Assembly (NCBI RefSeq): GCF_000724485.1
Contig: NZ_CP007739.1
Location: 1,596,843-1,660,842, forward strand
Origin: Bacillus methanolicus MGA3
Lineage (GTDB): Bacteria; Bacillota; Bacilli; Bacillales; Cytobacillaceae
Length of the DNA stretch: 64,000 bases
Direction of reading: 5' to 3'
Made by a program: the position numbers and the translations under genes. Of the stretch, positions 36,070 to 43,415 are shown one piece after another; within the stretch, counting starts at the first letter, position 1; each line of letters opens with the position of its first letter. Below the pieces are notes generated by a model. The model saw nothing but the letters and a program-made list of their open reading frames with translations, had not been told where the DNA came from and made no database searches.

Positions 36070-36188
36070 TTCAACGTCTCCTTTCACACTATAATATATA
36101 ACATAACATTGTTACGCTTTAACAACTTATGTTAAATGTAACATAACATTGTTACGTTGTAAACCTCCCCTTTTACACTAAAAACTTG
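36070..36188. other. Upstream region of the yhbDEF operon
   Basis: The 119 bases hold the direct repeats listed next, a TATATT/TATTAT -10-like block near 36091-36100 and the beginning of repeat copy B. No gene. Confidence 0.5.
36099..36156. promoter_or_regulatory. Two 18-bp direct repeats upstream of yhbD
   Basis: TAACATAACATTGTTACG occurs at 36099-36116 and again at 36139-36156, identical and exactly 40 bases apart; each contains a partial palindrome (GTAACA...TGTTAC). They lie 30-90 bases upstream of the yhbD start. A further inverted block AACATAAG sits between. Confidence 0.7.
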
Positions 36189-36373
36189 CATAAGTTTTTA
36201 GTCCCTCCCCCAATATGGAAATAGGTTTCATTATAAAAGAAAATCAACATAATAAGTCGGTATGAACGAAGCCAATCTAAAAAATTTACAAAGCTAAAAT
36301 ATGTATCAAGCTAAAGATAAATTAGCATTTTTATTTTAACTGGCGCAGTTTCGCCCCTTTTCAACAAAAAAAG
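36189..36373 (+). repeat. Dispersed repeat, full copy B
   Basis: The block order is the same as in copy A: CATAAGTTTTTAGTCCC, CAATATGGAAATAGG, CAACATAATAAGTCGG, TATGAACGAAGCC, ATTTACAAAGCTAAAATATG, AAGATAAATTAGCA, GGCGCAGTTTCGCCCC and ACAAAAAAAGAG. It lies in the same orientation, between yhbD and the RDD gene. Confidence 0.75.
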
Positions 36374-36407
36374 AGAACCTTTGTTTGCAAAAGGTTCCCT
36401 TTGGTTG
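36374..36407 (-). terminator. Terminator of the RDD gene
   Basis: AACCTTTG/CAAAAGGTT hairpin followed on the minus strand by CTCTTTTTTT, directly past the RDD stop. Confidence 0.8.
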
Positions 36408-36415
36408 GACTTAAA

Positions 36416-36862
36416 TTATTGTTGTTTTGTATAAACAACTTCTGTTCCTGCAATATGGTCATGTAATGTCCTTTTTTCTTCTCCAAGGGCCAATAAATAA
36501 CCAATAAATAAAATTAAGGTTGATATTAACTTACCGATCATTTCACGCAAAAACATCGTCCAAAAGGTCAGTTCCTTGTGATCTGTACGCTGAATCCGAA
36601 TTCCCGTTAATTTCTTTCCGAAAGTTTGTCCTTTTGAGCGAACGGGATACCAAACATAATAAATCAATGCAAGAACAAAGCTGATCAGATTGTTGATGAT
36701 AATCCCTGCTCCGATAACAGGAAGCCCTGTGTTAAGATTATTTTTACCGGAAATCCCTAAAATAGAAAGAACAATCATTTCTAAAATCCATGATATAATG
36801 CCAAAAATTACAGCATCAATGAATAATGCTCCTAAGCGAATACCAAATCCTGCACGATTCAA
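36416..36862 (-). CDS. RDD family membrane protein
   Basis: This 148-residue membrane protein has the R-D-D motif layout: AGFGIRLGALFIDAVIFGIISW in helix 1, YYVWYPVRSKGQTFGKKLTGIRIQR between helices and EKRTLHDHIAGTEVV at the end. Some RDD proteins act as Na+/H+ antiporters; the role here is unknown. The start is a TTG at 36862, seven bases from GGAGGAGG; the upstream ATG would add an unlikely basic leader. The gene is flanked on both sides by copies of the 185-bp repeat in the same orientation. Confidence 0.83.
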   Translation of the reverse strand: MNRAGFGIRLGALFIDAVIFGIISWILEMIVLSILGISGKNNLNTGLPVIGAGIIINNLISFVLALIYYVWYPVRSKGQTFGKKLTGIRIQRTDHKELTFWTMFLREMIGKLISTLILFIGYLLALGEEKRTLHDHIAGTEVVYTKQQ

Positions 36863-37074
36863 GTTGTTCCCTCCTCCCGTTTTTAAAAAATCCCAGGAAA
36901 CAAGGCGTTTCAACAATGTAAAGGTGGCTTATTTTGGTTCCATTTTATCATACCTTATTGTTTCCTTAAATTATCATATGGCTAAGAGAGATGATTCTAT
37001 GACTGAATCCGTAATCTTGACTTGACCATTTTATATCTTAAAAATCTATATGTCCCCCACCCTACAAAAACGTG

Positions 37075-37262
37075 AATGAGTTTTAAACTCCCAACCCTAA
37101 CATGGAGATAGGCTTCATATAAAAACAAAACCAACATAAAAAGGCAGTGTTAGCGAAGCCAAGCTCAAAATATTTACAAACGCTTAAAACTTGCATCTTT
37201 CTAAAGATAAGTTGGCATTTCAATTTTGTCAGAGCAGCTCTGGCCCTTTTTCACAAAAAAGA
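37075..37262 (+). repeat. Dispersed repeat, full copy C
   Basis: AATGAGTTTTAAACTCCC, ACATGGAGATAGGCTTC, CCAACATAAAAAGGC, GTGTTAGCGAAGCC, ATATTTACAAACGC, TAAAGATAAGTTGGCA, CAGAGCAGCTCTGGCCC and CACAAAAAAGAG follow in the family order. GCCA in the middle pairs with TGGC near the end, replacing the GGAGCT/AGCTCC pair of copy A. Confidence 0.75.
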
Positions 37263-37362
37263 GCCTGACTCGAAGCAAAGAGTCAGACCGTTCCAATAAT
37301 ATTATTTTATTTATTATTCGTATTGGCCGGGAGTCCGACCCTTATGAGTCAGCCCGGAAAAT
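37258..37362. repeat. GGTCTGACTC-type nested palindrome and terminator
   Basis: AGCCTGACTC/GAGTCAGACC forms a hairpin with T6 on the minus strand (terminator of the small gene at 37381). A second block, CGGGAGTCCGACCCTTATGAG followed by TCAGCCCGG, matches the family of nested palindromes. Confidence 0.6.
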
Positions 37363-37380
37363 CTTATCTACATTATAATT

Positions 37381-37539
37381 TCAGCTTGGATCCACTTCAT
37401 CATAAGATAAGGTTGTAACACTTGTATATTCGCCTCTTCGCACTTCATCCGCTGAAGCCTTTTGTTCCAATTCCTCATTATCATCAATACCAGGTGCGAT
37501 TGTCGGTTCTGTATTATTTTGAGTTTTTTTATCTTTCAT
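37381..37539 (-). CDS. Small acidic protein
   Basis: This 52-residue protein begins MKDKKTQNNTEPTIAPG and ends TSVTTLSYDEVDPS. It is acidic and probably disordered, with no cysteine or membrane segment. GAAAGGTGGATG lies upstream of the ATG and the stop is followed by a terminator. I do not recognise the family. It belongs to a run of very small genes of the sort usually made during sporulation in bacilli, so a spore role is a guess from context. Confidence 0.6.
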   Translation of the reverse strand: MKDKKTQNNTEPTIAPGIDDNEELEQKASADEVRRGEYTSVTTLSYDEVDPS

Positions 37540-37693
37540 TTGAAAATCATCCACCTTTCAAGTGTTAATTTCCCCTTGAGACTTTTCTAGTATTCATCGC
37601 ATATGGGTAAAATAAACAATTATTTCTGTTCGTTCATACTATATAGTACCACTGTCCCGGCAATACCTTAATGTTAAGTAAAGGAGTGTTACT

Positions 37694-38470
37694 ATGACTT
37701 TGTATGTAAACGGTAAAATGGAGCCGAAATTATATATAACCCAATCTTCACTTCAAGACCCAAATCAAAATTTGTTTCATCTTAACTATATGGCTCAGTT
37801 CATTGATCAGCAGCAATCTGTAAATCAACAACTCAGCGATTCATTTCAGGAAGTCAACGTTCTTTTAAATCATGCAAAAAGTGAGCAAACCAATTATTTT
37901 GAAGAAGTTCTTAACCGGATTGAACAACAGGAATCATTTAGTCGGCAATTAGATTCATTGTTAAAAAAACATGAACAAACTGCACAAGTAATATTGGAAA
38001 GGCTGAGTGAATTAGAACAATTACAAAAAGGGATTGAGAAACAAGCTGAAGGAGAGGGGCTTGTGCATCAGGCAATACTTGATCAGCTTTCATTCCAAGA
38101 TCAAAAATTTGATGGACTTACCAATAAAATAGAAGAATATGGACGGATGAATCAGGAGTTTAAGCACCAACTTGAAAAACAGCAAACGATTTTTGCTGAT
38201 ATTTCGCAAAAACTTAACAATGAAGAGATCTATCATAAAACTGTAATGGAAAGACTCGACCAACAGGATGCACTTAGTCATAGGTTATCAAGGCAGCTTG
38301 ATCATTTAAAAGAAAATATTTTTGAAAGGTTCAGCCATCTATCAGAACAGTTGCAATTCCATTTTCGCATAACGGCAAGTTATTTTTTTAGTCTATTTTC
38401 AAGAAGAGGAATAATGTATCGGCCTCCAGCCAAAAGTATTAGCAAAGAGGAAGAAAAAGTAAAGAATTAA
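37694..38470 (+). CDS. Coiled-coil protein of unknown function
   Basis: This 258-residue protein is almost all alpha-helical coiled coil from about residue 30 to 225. It contains recurrent units of the form ExLxRIEQQESFSRQL, such as VLNRIEQQESFSRQLDSLL and VMERLDQQDALSHRLSRQL, each about 30-50 residues apart. The last 30 residues (FFSLFSRRGIMYRPPAKS) are basic and hydrophobic and may attach to a membrane. No transmembrane helix is certain. AAAGGAGTG precedes the ATG. No homolog is recognised; a structural or scaffold role is inference. Confidence 0.7.
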   Translation: MTLYVNGKMEPKLYITQSSLQDPNQNLFHLNYMAQFIDQQQSVNQQLSDSFQEVNVLLNHAKSEQTNYFEEVLNRIEQQESFSRQLDSLLKKHEQTAQVILERLSELEQLQKGIEKQAEGEGLVHQAILDQLSFQDQKFDGLTNKIEEYGRMNQEFKHQLEKQQTIFADISQKLNNEEIYHKTVMERLDQQDALSHRLSRQLDHLKENIFERFSHLSEQLQFHFRITASYFFSLFSRRGIMYRPPAKSISKEEEKVKN

Positions 38471-38475
38471 TATAA

Positions 38476-38596
38476 AAAGCTGACCCAAAAGATTTCAGGC
38501 ACCCTAGTTACTAAAATATTGAAAACATGAATCATGTTGCTATAATATTTAGTAACTGAAGACGGGAACCATGAACTTATGGGTCAGCATCTTTTT
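38476..38596. terminator. Nested palindromic terminator between converging genes
   Basis: AAGCTGACCC and GGGTCAGCATC form the outer stem; inside, AGTTACTAAAATATTG pairs with ATAATATTTAGTAACT. The T6 tail is on the plus strand. It separates the coiled-coil and LysM-3D genes. Confidence 0.8.
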
Positions 38597-38604
38597 TCGT
38601 GATA

Positions 38605-39522
38605 TTATTTTAATATCGTTACTTTTACTTGCTTTCTTCCCCATTGAACTGCTTGTTCTTTAGATGGAATAAATACATCAATCAAATGTCCTTTAATTGC
38701 ACCGCCTGTATCAGCAGCAGTGGCATATCCATAACCTTCAACATATACTCTTGAACCTAATGGAATCACACTTGGATCCACTGAAATTACTTTTGCATTT
38801 GGGTTAGCTTTTAAATTTATTCCAGTTGCTGTAACGCCTGAACATCCGCCGCAGTCAGCAGTGTAAGCGGTAGCCGTAACGGTTATTACTTTTGCAGCTT
38901 TCGCAACCGGTGCTTTGGCAGTTTCCGATTTAACGGCTGTTTTTGCAGCTGTTTGTTTGTTTTGCACAGGATGTGTTTTCACGGCTGTTTTCACAGGTGT
39001 TTGCTTGATTTGCACAGGATGTGTTTTCACGGCTGCTTTTACAGGTGTTTGCTTGATTTGCACAGGATGTGTTTTCATAGCCGATTTCACAACTGTGTTT
39101 TTGTTTTGCACATGACCTGCTTTTGCCGGATGTGTTGAATGAGCCTGTGTCTTAACTTTTCCACTAGCTGTTGGATAGATCACAAGATTCCATCCAGGTA
39201 TAATTAAGTCTGAATTTAGTTTGTTCCAAGTTTTCAAATCTTGAACAGTGACACCATTTGCTCTTGCGATGTCCCAAAGCGTATCACCAGATTTGACTAT
39301 GTAATGTTTTTCCGGTAAAATTTCTAATTCTTGATTTGGATATATTATGTCCGAGGATAGCCCGTTCCATTTTTTAATATCTTCTACTTTTACATCATAT
39401 TTTTGAGAGAAGTCCCAAAGTGTATCTCCCTTTTTAACCACGATTTCTTTTGCTTGGGCGTTTGCACCGATTACTCCAGAGATTGTTGCTGCTGCTACCA
39501 TTGAGTATAAGTGTTTTTTCAT
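38605..39522 (-). CDS. LysM and 3D domain cell-wall protein (YocH-like)
   Basis: This is a 305-residue exported protein: signal peptide MKKHLYSMVAAATISGVIGANAQA, LysM 1 (residues 27-70, VVKKGDTLWDFSQKY), LysM 2 (73-116, HYIVKSGDTLWDIARANG), a linker with three 16-residue repeats KTHPVQxKQTPVKxAV and a 3D domain with the three conserved Asp (TAYTADCGGC, SVDPSVIPLGSRVYVEG, AADTGGAIKGHLIDVF). Such proteins bind peptidoglycan and act as lytic enzymes or resuscitation-promoting muralytic factors. The start has AGGAGGTTATCAA upstream. Monocistronic. Confidence 0.92.
   Translation of the reverse strand: MKKHLYSMVAAATISGVIGANAQAKEIVVKKGDTLWDFSQKYDVKVEDIKKWNGLSSDIIYPNQELEILPEKHYIVKSGDTLWDIARANGVTVQDLKTWNKLNSDLIIPGWNLVIYPTASGKVKTQAHSTHPAKAGHVQNKNTVVKSAMKTHPVQIKQTPVKAAVKTHPVQIKQTPVKTAVKTHPVQNKQTAAKTAVKSETAKAPVAKAAKVITVTATAYTADCGGCSGVTATGINLKANPNAKVISVDPSVIPLGSRVYVEGYGYATAADTGGAIKGHLIDVFIPSKEQAVQWGRKQVKVTILK
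38930..39085 (-). repeat. 48-bp tandem repeat in the LysM-3D linker
   Basis: Three near-identical units encode KTHPVQIKQTPVKAAV, KTHPVQIKQTPVKTAV and KTHPVQNKQTAAKTAV. The copy number is likely variable between strains. Confidence 0.8.
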
Positions 39523-39754
39523 TTGATAACCTCCTATAGCTTATTCAGCTAACGGTTATAATGATATCATGAATTTGGCTGAGAAAAAGAACAGGCAGAT
39601 TATAATTAAATTACGTTCTTGACAAGTATATAACGATAACATTTCAAAAAGACTGAATTTTCTGATTTTTGTTAGATCCAAATTTATCTATTTTTTCATT
39701 AAGACCGGTTATTTCTTTTTTATTTTTTGAAAATGGTATATCACGGCTCATAAA
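39523..39754. other. Upstream region of the LysM-3D gene
   Basis: Promoter region on the minus strand; no gene recognised. Confidence 0.4.
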
Positions 39755-39973
39755 TTAAAATGATGGATCATGTATGAAATTAACATTAAAAAAGACGGGG
39801 ATGTGTTGCCCAGTCTTTGCGTTGCGCAAACCGTAAACTACGACATACATAAATGTTGCTACTCCAAACAGCAATGCAAGAATGGCCCCTCTATTGGCAG
39901 TCTATCCAATGTTTAGTCCCTTTTCTTTTTCTTTCAAATAACCGAGACTGGCAAGACGCGTTTTGTCTGCCAT
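39755..39973 (-). pseudogene. Short membrane-protein frame interrupted by one TAG
   Basis: The minus-strand frame MADKTRLASLGYLKEKEKG continues in frame past a single TAG codon (codon 24) into TANRGAILALLFGVATFMYVV, one hydrophobic helix, and ends at TAA after HDPSF. Codon use looks like coding sequence. No ribosome site precedes the ATG. I take it as the remnant of a small single-pass membrane protein that I do not recognise, or a fragment of a larger lost gene. Confidence 0.4.
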
Positions 39974-40172
39974 TACTTTAGCATTGAAGACATGGAATCA
40001 ATGTCATTTCCTTTCTTATATTCATCACCATTTATATATAAAAGAAAGTACTTTCTTCTAAAAAAATAAAAAATTTTTATAAAAGGTCTACACAAATAAT
40101 AAGAATTTGGTGTATACTGTTCTATAACAGAAGAGATTAAAAAATACTGTACTATAAAAAGGAGGAATTACC

Positions 40173-40316
40173 ATGTTGCAAAGTTTACAAAGTCCAGTTG
40201 AATTTTTTAAAAATCTACCTAAAAAGGTTTGTCCGGAATGCGGTCAAACTATAACAGAACAAGCTGAATCTTATTTAATGGAATGTGAACGCTGCTTATC
40301 TAAAAAAGAAGAATAA
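40173..40316 (+). CDS. yhfH: YhfH family small protein
   Basis: This 47-residue protein, MLQSLQSPVEFFKNLPKKV..., has a Cys pair CPECGQTI and a second pair CERC, a miniature zinc-ribbon. It matches the YhfH family of Bacillus (FFKNLPxKxCPECG). AAAGGAGG precedes the ATG. Function unknown. The terminator at 40369 lies behind it. Upstream, ATACTGTTCTATA and ATACTGTACTATA recur at about 40 bases and may be part of its promoter. Confidence 0.85.
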   Translation: MLQSLQSPVEFFKNLPKKVCPECGQTITEQAESYLMECERCLSKKEE

Positions 40317-40368
40317 TGTGTTCTATAACAACTACAATACATCATCCCCTTTGTTTATTTTATATACG

Positions 40369-40400
40369 AAAAGCGGCTGCCAATTGACAGCCGCTTTTCT
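40369..40400. terminator. Bidirectional terminator
   Basis: AAAAGCGGCTG and CAGCCGCTTTTCT form an 11-bp stem between yhfH (plus) and the yjcZ-type gene (minus). Confidence 0.92.
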
Positions 40401-40445
40401 ATTAGGAGGTTCCAGGCCTACAGGGAGATTACAGAGGCGTATTTT

Positions 40446-40535
40446 CTAGTATCTAAAACATGAACAACCAATAATTATGATTAAAATAAACAATACTACA
40501 ATTAACGCAAAGCTGCTCGTGAAACCGCCGCTCAT
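40446..40535 (-). CDS. yjcZ: YjcZ family sporulation protein
   Basis: This 29-residue peptide, MSGGFTSSFALIVVLFILII..., is a Gly-rich start followed by one hydrophobic helix. It matches the YjcZ/SscA family of very small sporulation membrane proteins that associate with the spore coat. TTGGAGGTGAATAGT precedes the ATG. The protein is too short for standard gene calling. Confidence 0.8.
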   Translation of the reverse strand: MSGGFTSSFALIVVLFILIIIIGCSCFRY

Positions 40536-40815
40536 ACTATTCACCTCCAATTACCTGTTACTTTATAATATTGATGAACTGGTTTTTAGAATAGACATAC
40601 GTGGATTAATTTCTAAAATAGGCAGTTACTCGTATCGATGGCGAAAATATTTAGCGAGCTGGTTTTTTCGAAATAGAAATTCTTTGCCCAAAACCGAACC
40701 TTTCCCAAGAAACACGAAAACGCCCCCAAATTTTCTCTTGAGAGCGTTTCATAAGAATCAAGATTTTAAGAAAAACAATAATACCTGAGTACATTTTTGG
40801 TAAAGAAGTTGTATT
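40536..40815. other. Intergenic region
   Basis: No gene is supported here. The only element recognised is the terminator at 40708. Confidence 0.4.
40708..40752 (-). terminator. Terminator of the YdjO-like gene
   Basis: On the minus strand AAACGCTCTCAAGAGAAAATTTGGGGGCGTTTTC forms an imperfect stem (AACGC/GCGTT, CAAGAGAAAATTTG) with a short T tail. Confidence 0.55.
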
Positions 40816-41028
40816 TTAATTGTATCTAAATGGATTAAAATCGGTCCGAATTTGCGGAAGTTCTCTTGTTTCTTCACGCATTCCCGTTCCGCACATCGGG
40901 CAGTTTAAATCTTCTGTTGCAAAATCTTTCCTCATCCAGCCATTGCATGAAGGAGAATTACATGCATATACACTCGTGTCAACTAAAACGTCTGCTGTTT
41001 CTTCAGCTGCTTTCTTTGCAAAATACAT
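40816..41028 (-). CDS. YdjO-like cold-inducible zinc-ribbon protein
   Basis: This 70-residue protein has YACNSPSCNGWMRKDFATEDLNCPMCGTGM, the CxxxxCxGWxRxxFA...CPxCG pattern of the YdjO family. The two Cys pairs probably hold a zinc ion. The C terminus is short and acidic to neutral. AAGGGGGGCGGCTT lies before the ATG. In B. subtilis YdjO is a small cold-induced protein; its role is not known. Confidence 0.85.
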   Translation of the reverse strand: MYFAKKAAEETADVLVDTSVYACNSPSCNGWMRKDFATEDLNCPMCGTGMREETRELPQIRTDFNPFRYN

Positions 41029-41131
41029 AAGCCGCCCCCCTTTTTTTCTAGTATGCCTTTTTCATTTCTTTTTATTTATTCAAGAATAAAATTTGATAAT
41101 GAAGAGAAAAATTTTAGTAAAGGGGTTGAAA

Positions 41132-41323
41132 ATGATGCGCGAAAAAGAAGAAAATTACCTGACACATGCTCCGAATAATCGTGAATTTACAATCCAAACG
41201 GACGGTGTCTTTCCGAATATGAAAAACATTCCTGGTGATTCAGTTGATGTTTATCAAGATTTAAAAGAGGCCAATACGATTGTGGCCGGAAAAGAAATCG
41301 GTCAGCAAAATGAGAATTTATAA
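41132..41323 (+). CDS. Small acidic hypothetical protein
   Basis: This 63-residue protein begins MMREKEENYLTHAPNNREF and carries GDSVDVYQDLKEANTIVAGKEIGQQNENL near the C terminus. It is acidic, without cysteine or membrane segment. AAAGGGG lies seven bases upstream of the ATG at 41132, which I prefer to the ATG at 41093. I do not recognise the family; the surrounding small genes suggest a sporulation-stage or general stress protein, but that is only context. Confidence 0.6.
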   Translation: MMREKEENYLTHAPNNREFTIQTDGVFPNMKNIPGDSVDVYQDLKEANTIVAGKEIGQQNENL

Positions 41324-41364
41324 GGTGCGGCCCGCATTTGCTGCAACTTTTTAGATGATAATGT

Positions 41365-41496
41365 AAAGAGGCTGTCTCATAAGGGTCTGACCCCATGTTC
41401 GTTTATAAATATATAGCACATTTATGCAACATTATGTCCTATATATTGTGTTATGGGGTCTGACCCTCTGGCTTTTGAGACAGCCTCTTTATTTTT
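41365..41496. repeat. GGGTCTGACCC nested palindrome, copy 1
   Basis: AAAGAGGCTGTCTC and GAGACAGCCTCTTT form the outer 14-bp arms; inside, GGGTCTGACCCCAT and ATGGGGTCTGACCC flank a core with CATATAGCACATTTATxCAACATTATGTCCTATATATTGTG. The same core recurs at 59619-59750. It lies between converging small genes and likely terminates both. Confidence 0.85.
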
Positions 41497-41555
41497 GGCA
41501 ATTTGATTTTTTGCCAACATCGGTTTTGTTGTCTAATTATTGGTTTTCTATCTTT

Positions 41556-41741
41556 TTAGTCGGGAAGGTCTTGACCGTTGGCACCATTATTAGTTTGCCT
41601 GATTTCACCTTCTATATAAGCATCGTTTACTTGTTCATGTGTTTCGGCTAATCCGGATGAAAGTTGGTCTTTTCGCTTGTAATCTTCTGTTTCATAATAT
41701 CTGTAGGCAAGGTTTAAACTTTCTTTTCGTTCCTCTTTCAT
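41556..41741 (-). CDS. YozQ-like (DUF4025) small protein
   Basis: This 61-residue protein contains EDYKRKDQLSSGLAETHEQVNDAYIEG, close to the consensus of the DUF4025/YozQ family (SSGLAxTHEQVxDxYxEG). It has no membrane segment. GGGGGACATCTGA precedes the ATG. Function unknown. It is one of a cluster of small Bacillus-specific genes around 37-42 kb. Confidence 0.75.
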   Translation of the reverse strand: MKEERKESLNLAYRYYETEDYKRKDQLSSGLAETHEQVNDAYIEGEIRQTNNGANGQDLPD

Positions 41742-41857
41742 TCAGATGTCCCCCTTTCCGTTTATTGATATTCTGAACCAATAGAATAATTTCATTCATT
41801 ATCCCCATCTACTTATTCGCATTTTGTTTATGCTTTCTCCATTTAGAATCCAAATCT

Positions 41858-43036
41858 TTAGCCTGCTGCTTTTTTTACAATTGATTCAGCTTTCTCTTCT
41901 TTTATTAACCAAACGATCAACAACACGCCCATTAATGCCATAATCCCAAAAAATAAATAGACAGTAAAAACATTATATTCCTCATAAATAATGCCGCCTA
42001 TAAATGTGCTAAACCAATTCCCAAGCCCGTTTCCAATTGCAGAATATAGTGTAACAGCTGTAGCCGTAATATGAACGGGGGTAATGTCTTTTATATATTG
42101 AAGTCCTGCTGGAATAAACAACCCAACAGAAAAGCCTTGAATGACGGTTGTGATATAAACGATAGACAAACTTGGCTGAGTAAAATACAAAATCCATCTC
42201 ACTAAAGATACTGCTCCTGCAATCAACGCCACTTCTAAAATTCCAATTTTTTGGATCCAGTTTCCGGCAACCTTCATAAAGGGAATTTCAGATAGAACAG
42301 CAATTAAAAAAGCAATTCCAATTCCTGTATAAGTGCCGCCGCTATCCTCAACAAATAATCCGAAATATGTATTATTGGCTAGATTAGGCCCAAAAATCAT
42401 AAACGTTATGATTAAGAAAACAATAAATTTCCTATAGGTCAATATTTCTTTTATACCGGAAAAAAGCTTTTTATTCGAAGCTGCTTTTTCTTTCGGAATT
42501 CGTGTACCTAAAAAAGAAGCTATAATTAATGAGAAAAAGAAAGAATAAAAAATTACCGCTGGATTATATTCGGATAAACGGCCCATAATAAAGACAGCTA
42601 AACCAAAACCGAGAGAACCGAACAATCGGATATTTCCATAATTGACTTTTACCCTGCTTGTATATTTGAGTGATATACTGTCTGAAACTGGAATAATTGC
42701 ACTTTGAAATATTGCAACGAAAACAGCAACGACCATTAAAAAATAATAATCCCCGCTAAAGAGAAATCCCAATCCAAATATACCTGCAACAAGCGTAGTT
42801 AACGTTAGTATTTTAATTGAAGAATTAGTAGAGTCTGAAACCATGCCCCATAAAGGCTGAAAAAAAATCATGACAATTGGTCCTGCCGACATGATTGTTC
42901 CAATCTGATAACCATTTAAACCGACAGTTTTACTAAGATAAACACTTAATAAAGGATAAAGGCTTCCAACTCCAAAAAAAGTTAACAAATAATATCCCTG
43001 CAAGGTTAAAACATTCTTTCGCACCTGATTATTCAC
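41858..43036 (-). CDS. MFS transporter (YwbF/LacY-like, MFS_1-like)
   Basis: This 392-residue, 12-helix carrier begins YYLLTFFGVGSLYPLLSVYLSKTVGLNGYQIG and contains FFQPLWGMVSDS (motif A-like) and YGNIRLFGSLGFGLA, as in the nucleoside/oligosaccharide H+ symporter and YwbF subgroup of MFS. Substrate not evident. The start is a GTG at 43036 behind GGGGGTACATAA. Monocistronic, between the small gene cluster and the cox region. Confidence 0.85.
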   Translation of the reverse strand: MNNQVRKNVLTLQGYYLLTFFGVGSLYPLLSVYLSKTVGLNGYQIGTIMSAGPIVMIFFQPLWGMVSDSTNSSIKILTLTTLVAGIFGLGFLFSGDYYFLMVVAVFVAIFQSAIIPVSDSISLKYTSRVKVNYGNIRLFGSLGFGLAVFIMGRLSEYNPAVIFYSFFFSLIIASFLGTRIPKEKAASNKKLFSGIKEILTYRKFIVFLIITFMIFGPNLANNTYFGLFVEDSGGTYTGIGIAFLIAVLSEIPFMKVAGNWIQKIGILEVALIAGAVSLVRWILYFTQPSLSIVYITTVIQGFSVGLFIPAGLQYIKDITPVHITATAVTLYSAIGNGLGNWFSTFIGGIIYEEYNVFTVYLFFGIMALMGVLLIVWLIKEEKAESIVKKAAG

Positions 43037-43415
43037 TTATGTACCCCCTAATGATGGATGCTTCCATATTCAATCCAACTTTTATTTTACCATGTTCAAA
43101 TCAAGTTTATAGTATTTTTCCAAAAATGTTTGATTCTGATTTACGCTTTGTTTCGCTTGCTTTTTCAAATTGTTCCAGATCTATATTCTTGGTGAAAAAA
43201 CGAAAACCCCTTAAAAAGGGGCTTCAAACTATTAAAGGTATTCACTATGTATGATTGGAACAGAGCAAACGCTCCAATATAGTATTGTGTAGCAGCAATG
43301 ATAGCAACAGCATATCCCCACAATCTCCAATCTTACGTTCCGATTAACTTTGCCGTTTCCACATGCCAGTAATTTTATTGAATTTCCCTACCTAGCTTTT
43401 TCAGTTTCTGCTCCA
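43037..43415. other. Region past moeA with a terminator and coding traces
   Basis: On the minus strand a frame with LWGYAVAIIAATQYYIGAFAL (one hydrophobic segment) lies at about 43230-43350, but it has no convincing start and runs into the terminator. It may be a decayed last gene of the cox operon. No other gene is seen. Confidence 0.35.
43193..43230 (-). terminator. Probable terminator of the cox operon
   Basis: On the minus strand GAAGCCCCTT/AAGGGGTTTTC forms a compact stem followed by GTTTTTT. It is the first terminator-like structure found past moeA. Confidence 0.65.
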
